Shown here piece by piece: positions 1 to 9,334 of a stretch of 64,000 bases of DNA. The notes under the pieces were generated by a model, which was not told the origin of the DNA, searched no databases, and saw only the letters and a list, made by a program, of their open reading frames with translations. The DNA comes from Site-B1 sp963827785. Lineage in GTDB: Bacteria > Bacteroidota > Bacteroidia > Flavobacteriales > Flavobacteriaceae. Position 1 is the first letter of the stretch. Each line of letters starts with the position of its first letter. The stretch covers positions 62,001 through 126,000 of the forward strand of contig CAWHCT010000038.1 of assembly GCA_963827785.1 (NCBI GenBank), read 5' to 3'. A program made the position numbers and the translations under genes.

Positions 1-97
1 TTATTGTTTTTTTGAGTTCAGGTATTGCAATTATAAAGATCAATGCACTTAAGGAAATAGAATTTATAGGATACTTTCTATTGATTAATTTCTCCAA
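1..97 (-). CDS. Possible 5' end of a small membrane or secreted protein, cut by window edge
   Basis: Reading the minus strand from a TTG at 97 gives an open frame to the window edge. It begins LEKLINRKYPINSISLSALI, followed by a hydrophobic stretch and a Lys-rich end, as in a signal or membrane segment. It lies six bases after the guaC stop. There is no clear ribosome binding site and the start is non-ATG, so this may be chance. I do not recognise it. Confidence 0.2.
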   Translation of the reverse strand, partial: MEKLINRKYPINSISLSALIFIIAIPELKKTI

Positions 98-102
98 TAT
101 TA

Positions 103-1207
103 TTAATAATTGGCATATCCAGATTTCTGTATGTAAAAAGAAAATTGGGGAAGTATTATACGACTTTCAGTATAAACCGTATTTTCCTGTTCAGACACTC
201 TTATAAAAGTAGTACGCTTAGTAAGTTCTTTTAGTCTGGAAGCACCAACATAAGTGCAAGTACTTCGAATTCCTCCCAAAATATCATTTACAGTATTTTC
301 AACAGGACCTCGATATTTGACTTCAACCATTTTTCCTTCACTGGCTCTGTATTCAGCAATACCACCAACATGTTTTACCATGGCAATGGCTGAACTCATT
401 CCGTAGAATTCTTTATACTGTTGTCCATTTTTCTCAATCAATTTTCCACCACTTTCATCATGTCCGGCAAACATGCCTCCCAGCATTACAAAATCAGCTC
501 CTGCACCAAATGCTTTGGCAACATCTCCCGGAGTAACACATCCTCCATCACTAATTATTTGTCCGCCTAAACCGTGTGCAGCATCGGCACATTCTATAAT
601 AGCCGACAATTGTGGATATCCTACTCCCGTTTTTAATCGGGTTGTACAAACAGATCCCGGACCTATACCTACTTTTACAATATCAGCTCCAGAAAGTAAA
701 AGTTCTTCAACCATTTCACCTGTTACTACATTTCCAGCAATAATCACTTTTCCTGGATTCGACTCCCTTGTCTGTTGAACGAAGTTCACAAAATGTTCAG
801 AATAGCCATTGGCAACATCAATACAGATAAATTTTAATTTTAGGATATTTATTTAAAATAGCTTTTAATTTGTTTGCATCTCGTTTCCCGGTACCTGTAC
901 TAACAGCTATATAATCTTCAATTCCCGCAGGAGCGGATTTTCAAGAAAAGTCTTCCCATTGTTTTAAAGAATAATGTTTGTGAATTGCTGTAAATAATTG
1001 TTTATCAGATAAAGCTATCGCCATTTCAAAAGTGCCAACAGTATCCATATTGGCCGCCATTATAGGAATTCCTGACCACTCATTGTTACCGTGAAAAAAA
1101 CGAAATTTTCTTGTTAAGTTTACTTTTGATCTACTCTTAAGAGTAGACCGTTTTGGTCTGAACATAACATCTTTAAACCCTAATTTAAGATCATTCTCAA
1201 TTCTCAT
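103..1207 (-). pseudogene. guaC: GMP reductase, broken by an in-frame stop and a frameshift
   Basis: GMP reductase converts GMP to IMP with NADPH in purine salvage. The start is ATG at 1207 (MRIENDLKLGFKDV, the usual family start). The catalytic segment GIGPGSVCTT and the flavodoxin-like part of the IMPDH/GMPR barrel (SDGGCVTPGDVAKAFGAGAD) are intact. The reading frame is interrupted twice. TGA at 943-941 follows WEDFS. A +1 shift then lies in a T4 run at 832-835, after which KFICIDVANGYSEHF resumes the family pattern. Dropping one T at 832-835 restores the frame. Adding one base at 937-940 and removing one at 946-949 turns the stop into DFLEKSAP. The C-terminus runs about 20 residues past the E. 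coli protein. It is either a decayed gene or a sequence-error artefact. Confidence 0.9.
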
Positions 1208-1317
1208 AATCAATAGCCTTTTGGTTACTATCAAAAGTAAGATATACTTATCTATTTTGGGCTTATAAATGTATGATTGAGGAATATATTTGTCAACAAC
1301 TGTTAATAGATTTTCAG

Positions 1318-1698
1318 CTATTTTCTGGCAATCAGACTAATCTCTACATTGACATATTTTGGTAAATTTGAGACTTCCACAGTTTCTCTCGCAGGCGCAG
1401 TTTCATCTTTAAAATACTCTCCATAAACTTCATTTATCAAAGTAAAATTAAGCATATCAGAAATAAATATGGTTGTTTTTATGACATTTTCAAAAGTCAT
1501 GTCTGCCGCCTCTAGAACAGCTTTCAGGTTTTCCATTACTAATTTGGTTTCCCTTCTAATATCACCTATTTCTAATTTTCCGGTTTCCGGATTGATAGCA
1601 ATTTGTCCCGATGTATAGAGCATATCACCTGACAAAACAGCTTGATTGTAAGGTCCAATGGGAGCAGGTGCTTTAGATGTTTTTATGATTTTTTTCAT
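1318..1698 (-). CDS. ridA: RidA family reactive enamine/imine deaminase
   Basis: This 126-residue protein has the full RidA (YjgF/YER057c/UK114) length. RidA proteins hydrolyse reactive 2-aminoacrylate-type enamines released by PLP enzymes, in the cytosol. The N-terminal APAPIGPYNQA and central TSGQI motifs are present. The substrate carboxylate-binding Arg is R104 in APARETVEV and the conserved Glu is E119. The start lies five bases after the lptD stop, so the two genes are probably co-transcribed. Assignment to the family is secure. The exact physiological substrate is not visible from sequence. Confidence 0.93.
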   Translation of the reverse strand: MKKIIKTSKAPAPIGPYNQAVLSGDMLYTSGQIAINPETGKLEIGDIRRETKLVMENLKAVLEAADMTFENVIKTTIFISDMLNFTLINEVYGEYFKDETAPARETVEVSNLPKYVNVEISLIARK

Positions 1699-1703
1699 GG
1701 CAG

Positions 1704-4469
1704 TTAGAGTTGTTGATCCGGTTGTCTGCGTTGTTCGTATTTAATATCACTTAGTACATTTGATTTTATACCAATAAAGAAGAACCATGAGCTTCTGGAA
1801 CTAAAAGGAACCCAACTAAAATTCATTCTCCAGCTTAACAAGTCTCTCTCAAAACGTAGCTGAGTATATGTAAATCCGTTATTTTTTAGATCATAACCTG
1901 ATGATGCTCCAACACTCCAACGAGGAGATAATTCAACGTCACCGGAAAACATGAGAGAATGTGATGATATCTCACTTTGCCTCGCAGCATTGCTATAATT
2001 TACGGTATATGCAAATCTGACATTCCAGGGTATTTTATAGTTGTATAGCTCACTAGATATTTCTTCATCATCATCTTTATCACTAAACCTGCTGTCTGCA
2101 TAATCTTCAGCTTTTCCAAAAAGATCATCGTCTCTGCCACCACTTCTGGCAGATTCAATTCCACTTTCCTTATTGTCCTTGTCATCAAAACTTTTGCTGG
2201 ATAGTGAATAGTTCATAGACACATTAGCATTTACTAATCTAAATAAACTACCGCCATTATCAATATTAAATGTGTTGATCCTTTGATTGTTATTATTCAA
2301 AGCATAAGGGTCCAGGGTCGCGTTAAAATTGACACCAAGTTTATTGTCAAAGAATTGTGTACCTCCTGTTACTCTAACTGGGCTCAGGTTTAATGAATCT
2401 GCAGCCATATTATAACTTGTTGAGAAATTCAAATTATTTAAAAGCATGATCTTTTTAGGCTCTGTTGCCGTTGTATCTTTCGATTTAACCTTTGCTTCAA
2501 AATTATTGCTTAAGGTCAACCCAACATTACTGGAATAATTTCGACTGGGTGCCCCAAAAATAGCGTCTTCAAACCTGGTATATTCTTGAACTGTAGTTCC
2601 GTCAGCAGTTGCTATTTCGTAGTTTTCATAATATTGATCAAAGGACGGATTTATACTATAGCTTAATGAAGGCCTCATAACATGTCTAATTGCTTGTATT
2701 TTAGGATCATTATCTTTCTTTTTAAAATTGAACATTCCGTAAACAGTTGTCCCAATACTTGTGCTGAAATTATACGTTCTGTAAGCATCAAACCCGTTAA
2801 TATCGGTTTCAACAACTTCATCAAGAATGGAATCATAAGATTTCCTTAGGGTCTTGAATGCCCATACTTCTTGATAGCTCGTGCTGGCACTCATACTAAA
2901 GTACTTGAATACCTTAAAATTAGTACTGATTGGAATACTGTGCTGTACACCATTTTTTGCCTGATCGAACATTTCTTTTTTAAAGAAAAGTGAATCTGTG
3001 GTTTGAATTCTATTTTCGGCTCGAATATTATATTGAAGGTTGATATTTTGAAAAAATCCCTTTTTTGCACCTGTTTTAGGCGCAAGAGGAAATATTCGAC
3101 TCATACTTCCCTGAAAGGTTGGCAGAGTCATGTTAATGGTTTCCGTATTGGTATTTTGTGAATGCGTAACTGTTGCACTCATATTCACCTGAGGTTCTCC
3201 CTGAAATGACTTTGAATAGGAAATAGAAGATGCTAACGTGTTATTTAAGAAATTGGGCACATTCAATTGATTAATTGACTGCTGGTAATACCGGCTACTA
3301 CCTAGATTTACTGAAGCTGAAAATCTGGAATTAGGATTTGACTTTGGGTCTTGGCTATGTGACCAACGAATATTATAAATTGTACTTTTACCGTAATCAG
3401 GGAAACCACGTTCACTGGTTATTAAATTCTCATATCTAAAACTTAAGTTACCAGTGAAATTATACCTGTATGCATAGTTGGTTTCCAGCCTGAAACCATA
3501 ACTCCCATTTGTAAAGTAATCACCTAAAACTGCAAGATCTGCATAATCACTGATAGCAAAATAATAACCTCCGTTTTGAAGAAAATAACCTCTTGAACTT
3601 TGTTCACCAAAAGTTGGGATGATCAAACCTGATGTTTGCTTTTCCGTTAGTGGAAAAAATCCAAAAGGAAGACCTATTGGCGTAGGAACATCTGCGATGA
3701 CCATATTTGTTGGTCCTACAACGATTTTCTTTTTAGGAACGAATTTGATCCTTCTGGATTGAAAATAATATTCCGGGTTTTCAGGATCTTTTGAAGTCGT
3801 AAAACGAGCCTTTGACAAAAAAATCACCGAATCATTTTCCTTTTTTGTTCTTTCACCTAAAATATTAAATCCACTTTGCTCTGTTTTCGAATTAAATATT
3901 AAGGCTTTTTCGGTATCAAAATTAAACCTGATGGAATCGGGCTCCACAACATTTTGCCCTTGTTTGAAAATGGGATGTTGTGAATATACACCTAAAGTGT
4001 CTTTTAATCGACCTGCATAAACCTCATTTTTCTTATAATCTATAACAATAATTCCAGCCTTGATCTCCATGTCTTCATAATACACTTCAGCCTCATTATA
4101 CAGATAGATCCTTTCTTCTTTTTGATTGATTGAGACATAATCTTTAGCCTTATAATTGACCTTGTCTGTTAAGAATTCCGGTTTAGGTATTACTGAATCC
4201 TGTTTTACACTATCTATTTGTTTTGTGGAAGTAAGTTTGACGATCGTGTCCAGTGAAATATTTAGATCGTTTTTTTCGTTATTGATTGCGGGCTTAATTT
4301 CACTACTTTTATTGGGTAGATCCTGAGCAAAACCAAGTGTGTTGATAAGCACTGTAAAACTTAGAGCAAAAAATATTTTAATGATGTTTGTCTGCAATGC
4401 TTTTAATGTATTTTTGTAAAAGTATGGCTCGGTTTTTGAATTGTCAAAATTACATATATTTTTTATCAA
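1704..4469 (-). CDS. lptD: LPS-assembly outer membrane protein LptD, Bacteroidota type
   Basis: LptD is the outer-membrane beta-barrel that inserts lipopolysaccharide. The protein has a secretion signal (FFALSFTVLINTLGFAQ), a Ser/Thr/Lys-rich linker, an OstA-like periplasmic domain (about residues 110-260, starting near KAKDYVSINQKEERIYLYN) and a long barrel rich in alternating aromatic strands up to an aromatic-rich C-terminal part. The longest frame starts with ATG at 4469, which puts 30 residues before the signal. A better start is TTG at 4394 (LQTNIIKIFFALSF), because a TANNTTTG promoter element lies at 4452-4445, inside the longer frame. ridA follows and the amidase gene diverges from it. 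Confidence 0.85.
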   Translation of the reverse strand: MIKNICNFDNSKTEPYFYKNTLKALQTNIIKIFFALSFTVLINTLGFAQDLPNKSSEIKPAINNEKNDLNISLDTIVKLTSTKQIDSVKQDSVIPKPEFLTDKVNYKAKDYVSINQKEERIYLYNEAEVYYEDMEIKAGIIVIDYKKNEVYAGRLKDTLGVYSQHPIFKQGQNVVEPDSIRFNFDTEKALIFNSKTEQSGFNILGERTKKENDSVIFLSKARFTTSKDPENPEYYFQSRRIKFVPKKKIVVGPTNMVIADVPTPIGLPFGFFPLTEKQTSGLIIPTFGEQSSRGYFLQNGGYYFAISDYADLAVLGDYFTNGSYGFRLETNYAYRYNFTGNLSFRYENLITSERGFPDYGKSTIYNIRWSHSQDPKSNPNSRFSASVNLGSSRYYQQSINQLNVPNFLNNTLASSISYSKSFQGEPQVNMSATVTHSQNTNTETINMTLPTFQGSMSRIFPLAPKTGAKKGFFQNINLQYNIRAENRIQTTDSLFFKKEMFDQAKNGVQHSIPISTNFKVFKYFSMSASTSYQEVWAFKTLRKSYDSILDEVVETDINGFDAYRTYNFSTSIGTTVYGMFNFKKKDNDPKIQAIRHVMRPSLSYSINPSFDQYYENYEIATADGTTVQEYTRFEDAIFGAPSRNYSSNVGLTLSNNFEAKVKSKDTTATEPKKIMLLNNLNFSTSYNMAADSLNLSPVRVTGGTQFFDNKLGVNFNATLDPYALNNNNQRINTFNIDNGGSLFRLVNANVSMNYSLSSKSFDDKDNKESGIESARSGGRDDDLFGKAEDYADSRFSDKDDDEEISSELYNYKIPWNVRFAYTVNYSNAARQSEISSHSLMFSGDVELSPRWSVGASSGYDLKNNGFTYTQLRFERDLLSWRMNFSWVPFSSRSSWFFFIGIKSNVLSDIKYEQRRQPDQQL
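4445..4452 (-). promoter_or_regulatory. -7 element for lptD
   Basis: The minus strand reads TAATTTTG, a full match to the Bacteroidota -7 consensus TANNTTTG. The surrounding 16 bases AATATATGTAATTTTG are identical to those upstream of mutS2 (35684-35691). Transcription would begin near 4438, downstream of the first ATG of the lptD frame, and so supports the TTG start at 4394. No clean -33 TTTG was seen. Confidence 0.5.
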
Positions 4470-4531
4470 TAGTTTTTAAATTGAAAAAAATTAAATAAAT
4501 TATCAAACCAAGTAAATAGCCTTTAATCTTT

Positions 4532-5632
4532 ATGAAAACGAGATATTATCTACATTTCGTATTATTTATAATTATATTAACATTGTTCTCTTTCTCATCC
4601 GAAAAAGAGGATCAATTCAAGGACAAATTTATTGTTGTTCTCGATGCAGGTCATGGAGGTAAAGATCCCGGAAATATAGGGAATGGTTACAGAGAAAAGG
4701 ACATCGCCTTAAAAATTGTTTTGGCTGTTGGAGCAGAACTTGAGAAGAATGATGATATTAAGGTTATTTATACTCGAAAATCAGATAAATTTCTGGAACT
4801 TCATGAACGCGCCAAAATTGCGAATAAAGCTGATGCTGATCTGTTTGTGTCTGTTCATTGCAACTCCCATAATTCGCAAGCCAATGGAACCGAAACATTT
4901 GTCCTAGGTTTACATGCAAATCAACGTAACTTTGAAATTGCAAAAAAAGAGAATGAGGTTATCTTTTTGGAGGAAAATTACGACTTTCATTATGAAGGTT
5001 TCGATCCAAATTCACCGGAATCTTTAATAGGTTTAAAATTGGTTCAGGAAGATTATTTGGACCAAAGCATCGAGTTAGCAAGTTTTGTTGAAGAGAATTT
5101 TAATAAAAAACTAAAAAGACCCACTAGAGGTGTCAAACAAGCCGGATTTTGGGTATTACACAATACCTACATGCCAAGCGTGTTGATAGAAACAGGATTC
5201 CTAACTTATAAAAAAGAAGGCATGTATTTGAACTCGTCTAAAGGTCAAAAACAAATGTCCGACGCCATAACCAACGCCATTTTACTGTACAAAGCTAACC
5301 TGGATCAAAATGTTGGTGATAATATTGAATTGGATTCCCAGGCACCTGGAGACGAACTCATTTATAAAGACATTACTTTCAAAGTCCAAATAGCAGCAAG
5401 TTCAAAAAAATTAGAAACTAAGCCTTATAATTTTAAAGGGCTGAACAACATTTCAATAGAGAAAACAGGCAGTGTTTACAAGTATTTTTATGGTGCTACT
5501 TCAAATTACAGTGAAATTCAAAAATTAAAAGCTGAAGCCAAAGAGAAAGGCTTTAAGTCTAGTTTTGTAGCGGCCTACAAAAATGAAAAAAGAATTGCGC
5601 TGTCAACTGCCTTAAAAACTCCTGCGAATTAG
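4532..5632 (+). CDS. N-acetylmuramoyl-L-alanine amidase (Amidase_3) with SPOR-like tail
   Basis: This zinc amidase cleaves the amide bond between MurNAc and the stem peptide of peptidoglycan in the periplasm. An N-terminal hydrophobic signal (about residues 5-22) is followed by the Amidase_3 domain. The expected zinc ligands are H41 (VVLDAGHGGKDPG), E55 (YREKD) and H109 (SVHCNSH), with catalytic E220 in PSVLIETGFLT. The last ~85 residues (from ITFKVQIAAS) look like a small SPOR-like peptidoglycan-binding fold, inferred from pattern only. It diverges from lptD and is followed 55 bases later by the MlaD gene, consistent with an envelope-biogenesis locus. Confidence 0.9.
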   Translation: MKTRYYLHFVLFIIILTLFSFSSEKEDQFKDKFIVVLDAGHGGKDPGNIGNGYREKDIALKIVLAVGAELEKNDDIKVIYTRKSDKFLELHERAKIANKADADLFVSVHCNSHNSQANGTETFVLGLHANQRNFEIAKKENEVIFLEENYDFHYEGFDPNSPESLIGLKLVQEDYLDQSIELASFVEENFNKKLKRPTRGVKQAGFWVLHNTYMPSVLIETGFLTYKKEGMYLNSSKGQKQMSDAITNAILLYKANLDQNVGDNIELDSQAPGDELIYKDITFKVQIAASSKKLETKPYNFKGLNNISIEKTGSVYKYFYGATSNYSEIQKLKAEAKEKGFKSSFVAAYKNEKRIALSTALKTPAN

Positions 5633-5687
5633 ATTAGTATTTCTTATATTAATTGCTAATTTTGTGATTCACTAAACTTGAAAAATC

Positions 5688-6620
5688 TTGAAAATAACAA
5701 GGGAAGTTAAAACTGCAATTTTAGTAATTTCAGGTATCTTACTGTTCATTTACCTTTTTAATTTTTTAAAGGGAAATGATATTCTGGATTCTTCAAGAAC
5801 GTTTTATACAATTTATGATAACGTAGAAGGTCTTGAACCTTCAACACCTGTTACCATAAACGGTTTGAATGTTGGCAAAGTTCAGGAAATTGGTTTTACA
5901 GATGATGGATCAGGAAGATTGCTGGTAAAATTAATGGTCGAGCAAGAATTTGAATTCTCCAAGAACAGCAAAGCTCAACTTTATGAAGCCGGGCTAATAG
6001 GTGGGAAAGCAGTTGCTATCATTCCCGCTTTTGATGATGCTGAAAAAGCAGTTAAAGGAGATTATTTAGTTGGAACTGTCAAGGCTGGATTAAGTGAATT
6101 GGTAAATAAAAGATTGACTCCGCTTCAGGAAAAGCTGGAAACAACCATTTTAAGCGCAGATTCTCTTTTATTGAATATTAATAGTGTTTTTGATGAACGA
6201 ACAAAGGCTAATCTAAGGAATAGTATAGCAGAATTGAATAGCACGATCTCATCTTTTAAAACAACATCCACTTCTTTAAATGAACTAGTGGTGAAAAATC
6301 AGGATAATTTGGAATCTACTCTGAAAAATATTGAAAATATATCCGGTAATCTCTCGGAAATAACCGATTCTATAGTGAAATCTGATTTAGCACAAACTAT
6401 CACAAATCTTGAAAATACAATCTCAAACTTCAATGCCATTTTGGTAAAAATTGAAAATGGTAAAGGTTCAATGGGCAAATTAATGCAAGAGGAAGGCTTA
6501 TACAATAATTTAGAAGGAGCTACCAAGGAATTGGAAGCGCTTTTAAAAGATATTAAATTGCATCCAAAACGTTATTTCAGAATACTGTCTAAAAAAGAAA
6601 TACCATACAGCGAGAATTAA
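5688..6620 (+). CDS. MlaD/MCE family lipid-transport substrate-binding protein
   Basis: MCE proteins bind and ferry phospholipids between membranes as part of Mla-type ABC systems. A single N-terminal membrane anchor (AILVISGILLFIYLFNFLKG) precedes the MCE domain at about residues 38-115, with the typical VEGLEPSTPVTINGLNVGKV segment. It is followed by a long helical, coiled-coil-like region rich in Leu, Asn and Ser. The start codon is TTG at 5688, since no ATG precedes the anchor. No permease or ATPase gene is adjacent, so its partners must lie elsewhere. Confidence 0.9.
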   Translation: MKITREVKTAILVISGILLFIYLFNFLKGNDILDSSRTFYTIYDNVEGLEPSTPVTINGLNVGKVQEIGFTDDGSGRLLVKLMVEQEFEFSKNSKAQLYEAGLIGGKAVAIIPAFDDAEKAVKGDYLVGTVKAGLSELVNKRLTPLQEKLETTILSADSLLLNINSVFDERTKANLRNSIAELNSTISSFKTTSTSLNELVVKNQDNLESTLKNIENISGNLSEITDSIVKSDLAQTITNLENTISNFNAILVKIENGKGSMGKLMQEEGLYNNLEGATKELEALLKDIKLHPKRYFRILSKKEIPYSEN

Positions 6621-6635
6621 TCAGAATTTATAACG

Positions 6636-7943
6636 ATGAATTTTATTCCTAATATACTTTTTGCAATTATCCTTTTTGTTGGGATTGGATATTTTGTACG
6701 TAATGTAAAAAAACTAAGACGGAATATTAAGTTGGGTCATGATATTGATGTTAGTGATAACAAGTCTCAACGATGGAAAAATATGGCAATGATAGCCATG
6801 GGACAGAGTAAAATGGTTCATCGTCCGGTGGCCGGGATCTTGCATCTTATAGTGTATGTTGGGTTTATCATAATCAATATTGAAGTTTTAGAAATAATCA
6901 TCGATGGTTTACTTGGAACTCATCGTATATTTTCATCAATAGGAAGTATTTACGGTTTTTTGATAGGCAGTTTTGAGATATTAGCAGTATTAGTGCTGAT
7001 TTCCGTCATTGTTTTCTGGATTCGAAGAATGGTTATTCGCATCCCTCGATTTTGGAGTAAAGAAATGACCAAATGGCCAAAAAATGATGCACTAAACATT
7101 CTATATTTTGAAATGGTGCTCATGTCTTTGTTCTTGATAATGAATGCTACTGATAGCCTGTTTCAACAAACGGGTTCAGGAAATTTGATCAGTCAGTTCA
7201 TTGCACCTTGGTTTGATAGCTTTTCGGAAAATTCAATTCATATTATTGAAAGAGTAGCCTGGTGGCTTCATATAGTTGGCATCTTAATATTTCTAAATTA
7301 TCTATATTTTTCTAAGCATTTGCATATCCTTTTGGCATTTCCCAATACGTTTTATGCCAGTTTAAAACCACTTGGAGAATTTAATAATCTGGAATCTGTT
7401 ACTAATGAGGTCAAACTCATGATGGATCCAAGTATTGATCCTTTCGCTGCGCCCGCAGAAGGAGCAGCTAACGAAGTTCCTGCTAAATTTGGAGCAAGTG
7501 ATGTCCAGGATCTAAACTGGGTTCAGTTGTTGAATTCATATACGTGCACGGAATGCGGACGTTGTACGAGCGAATGTCCGGCAAACCAAACAGGTAAAAA
7601 ATTATCTCCACGAAAGATCATGATGGATACTCGGGACAGGTTAGAAGAAGTTGGTAAAAATATTGATACTAATAAAGGTGAGTTTAAAGAAGATGGAAAA
7701 CAGTTATTAGATGATTACATTACAAGAGAAGAGTTATGGGCCTGTACATCATGCAATGCCTGTGTTGAAGCTTGTCCAGTAAGCATCAATCCGCTGTCAA
7801 TAATTTTAGACATGCGCCGCTATTTGGTCATGGAACAATCGGCAGCACCAATGGAATTGAATACCATGATGACCAATATCGAAAATAATGGAGCACCTTG
7901 GCCATACAACCAAATGGACCGGTTAAATTGGAAAAATGAATAG
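6636..7943 (+). CDS. Membrane-bound iron-sulfur oxidoreductase subunit (HdrE/NarI-like plus two 4Fe-4S clusters)
   Basis: The N-terminal half contains about six membrane helices with His-bearing positions, as in cytochrome-b-like NarI/HdrE domains. The C-terminal half carries two 4Fe-4S motifs, CTECGRCTSECP (residue ~305) and CTSCNACVEACP (~370). Such proteins pass electrons between the quinone pool and a soluble partner. The next gene encodes a CCG-domain protein, and together they resemble a split HdrDE/GlcF-like module. The electron donor cannot be read from sequence. It follows the MCE gene by 15 bases. Confidence 0.85.
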   Translation: MNFIPNILFAIILFVGIGYFVRNVKKLRRNIKLGHDIDVSDNKSQRWKNMAMIAMGQSKMVHRPVAGILHLIVYVGFIIINIEVLEIIIDGLLGTHRIFSSIGSIYGFLIGSFEILAVLVLISVIVFWIRRMVIRIPRFWSKEMTKWPKNDALNILYFEMVLMSLFLIMNATDSLFQQTGSGNLISQFIAPWFDSFSENSIHIIERVAWWLHIVGILIFLNYLYFSKHLHILLAFPNTFYASLKPLGEFNNLESVTNEVKLMMDPSIDPFAAPAEGAANEVPAKFGASDVQDLNWVQLLNSYTCTECGRCTSECPANQTGKKLSPRKIMMDTRDRLEEVGKNIDTNKGEFKEDGKQLLDDYITREELWACTSCNACVEACPVSINPLSIILDMRRYLVMEQSAAPMELNTMMTNIENNGAPWPYNQMDRLNWKNE

Positions 7944-7989
7944 TGTATCAATACTTAAAGTTTATGAATTCAAAAGATCAAAATAGAAA

Positions 7990-8781
7990 ATGAGCGAACA
8001 ACTAAAAGTGCCTACAATGGCTGAATTTACGGCTCAAGGCAAAAAGCCTGAAGTATTATTTTGGGTAGGTTGTGCCGGTAGTTTTGATGATAGGGCCAAA
8101 AAAATAACAAAAGCCTTCGTCAAGTTACTTAATAAAGCTAATGTTGAATTTGCTGTTCTCGGAACGGAAGAAAGTTGTACAGGAGATCCTGCAAAGCGAG
8201 CCGGGAATGAATTTTTGTTTCAGATGCAGGCCGTTACAAATATTGAGGTGATGAATGCCTATGAAATAAAAAAGATCGTAACCGCTTGTCCACACTGTTT
8301 CAATACAATTAAAAATGAATATCCGGGCCTTGGTGGTAATTATGAGGTTTTGCATCATACTGAGTTCTTAAAGAATTTATTAGATGAAGGACGATTAAAA
8401 ATAGAAGGTGGACAATTCAAAGGCAAACGAATTACCTTTCATGATCCTTGTTATCTGGGCAGAGCGAACAGTATCTATGAAGCCCCCAGAGATTTGATCA
8501 AAAAGCTGGAAGCAGAATTGGTTGAAATGAAGAATTGCCGCAAAGACGGTTTATGCTGTGGGGCAGGAGGAGCACAAATGTTCAAAGATGCTGAAAAAGG
8601 AGATAAAGAAGTAAATGTAGAACGAACTGAACAAGCCTTGGAAACGAAACCTGAAATAATCGCGGCAGGATGTCCTTTTTGTAACACCATGATGACTGAT
8701 GGCATAAAAGTGAAAGAAAAAGAAGATTCAGTAAAAGTGCTGGATATTGCCGAATTAATTGCAAACGCACAAGATCTATAA
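7990..8781 (+). CDS. Cysteine-rich (CCG-domain) Fe-S binding protein, HdrD/GlcF/LutA-like
   Basis: This 263-residue protein has two CCG-type cysteine clusters. The first comprises VGCAGSFDDRAKK and CPHCFNTIKNEYP. The second comprises HDPCYLGR, CCGAGGAQMF and CPFCNTMM. These bind noncubane or 4Fe-4S clusters in heterodisulfide reductase B/D and in glycolate or lactate oxidase subunits. It is 46 bases after the membrane Fe-S gene, and the unknown gene follows directly after its stop. A redox partner role is inferred. The substrate is unknown. Confidence 0.85.
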   Translation: MSEQLKVPTMAEFTAQGKKPEVLFWVGCAGSFDDRAKKITKAFVKLLNKANVEFAVLGTEESCTGDPAKRAGNEFLFQMQAVTNIEVMNAYEIKKIVTACPHCFNTIKNEYPGLGGNYEVLHHTEFLKNLLDEGRLKIEGGQFKGKRITFHDPCYLGRANSIYEAPRDLIKKLEAELVEMKNCRKDGLCCGAGGAQMFKDAEKGDKEVNVERTEQALETKPEIIAAGCPFCNTMMTDGIKVKEKEDSVKVLDIAELIANAQDL

Positions 8782-9267
8782 ATGCTAGTAGAATTTAATA
8801 CATTACCTGAAACTGCAAGAGTCTGGATCTATCAGGCTAATCGTTCATTCACAGATAGTGAACTGGAAGAAATTAATTCTAAATTAAATACATTCGTTCA
8901 AGCATGGTCTTCTCATGGTAAGGATCTGGAGGCAGGTTTTGAGGTGAAATACAAACGCTTTATCATTATTGCCTTAAATCAAGAAATGAATGCTGCAAGT
9001 GGCTGTTCTATAGATGATTCCGTAGGGTTTATTCAACAATTAGAGAAAGACTATAAGGTCGATCTGTTAGACAAAATGAACGTATCCTATAAGCAGGGAG
9101 AATTCATTGCTTATAAACCATTAACCGATTTCAGGAAAATGGCAAAAGAAAAGGCAGTTTCAAAAAATACAATTGTCTTCAACAATCTTGTAAACAATAT
9201 TGCAGAGTATAAAGAGAACTGGGAAGTTCCTGCAAGCGAGAGCTGGCATAGCAGATTTCTTAACTAA
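8782..9267 (+). CDS. Conserved protein of unknown function (often labelled 'ABC transporter ATPase')
   Basis: This 161-residue soluble protein starts on the base after the stop of the CCG-domain gene, so it is translationally linked to it. It begins MLVEFNTLPETARVWIYQ and has no signal peptide, no membrane helix and no Walker A (GxxxxGKS/T) or ABC signature. As I recall, homologues in flavobacteria carry the name 'ABC transporter ATPase', which nothing in this sequence supports. Its constant company with the Fe-S genes suggests a role in that redox module. This is inference only. Confidence 0.8.
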   Translation: MLVEFNTLPETARVWIYQANRSFTDSELEEINSKLNTFVQAWSSHGKDLEAGFEVKYKRFIIIALNQEMNAASGCSIDDSVGFIQQLEKDYKVDLLDKMNVSYKQGEFIAYKPLTDFRKMAKEKAVSKNTIVFNNLVNNIAEYKENWEVPASESWHSRFLN

Positions 9268-9334
9268 CCCGAAAAAACTTTCATATCTCAAATAGAATTG
9301 TGAATTTTACTGCTTACAATGATTATAAATAATT

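Noticed and set aside
12..206. Plus-strand reading frame at the window start
   Set aside because: It overlaps the guaC end on the other strand and has no recognisable features.
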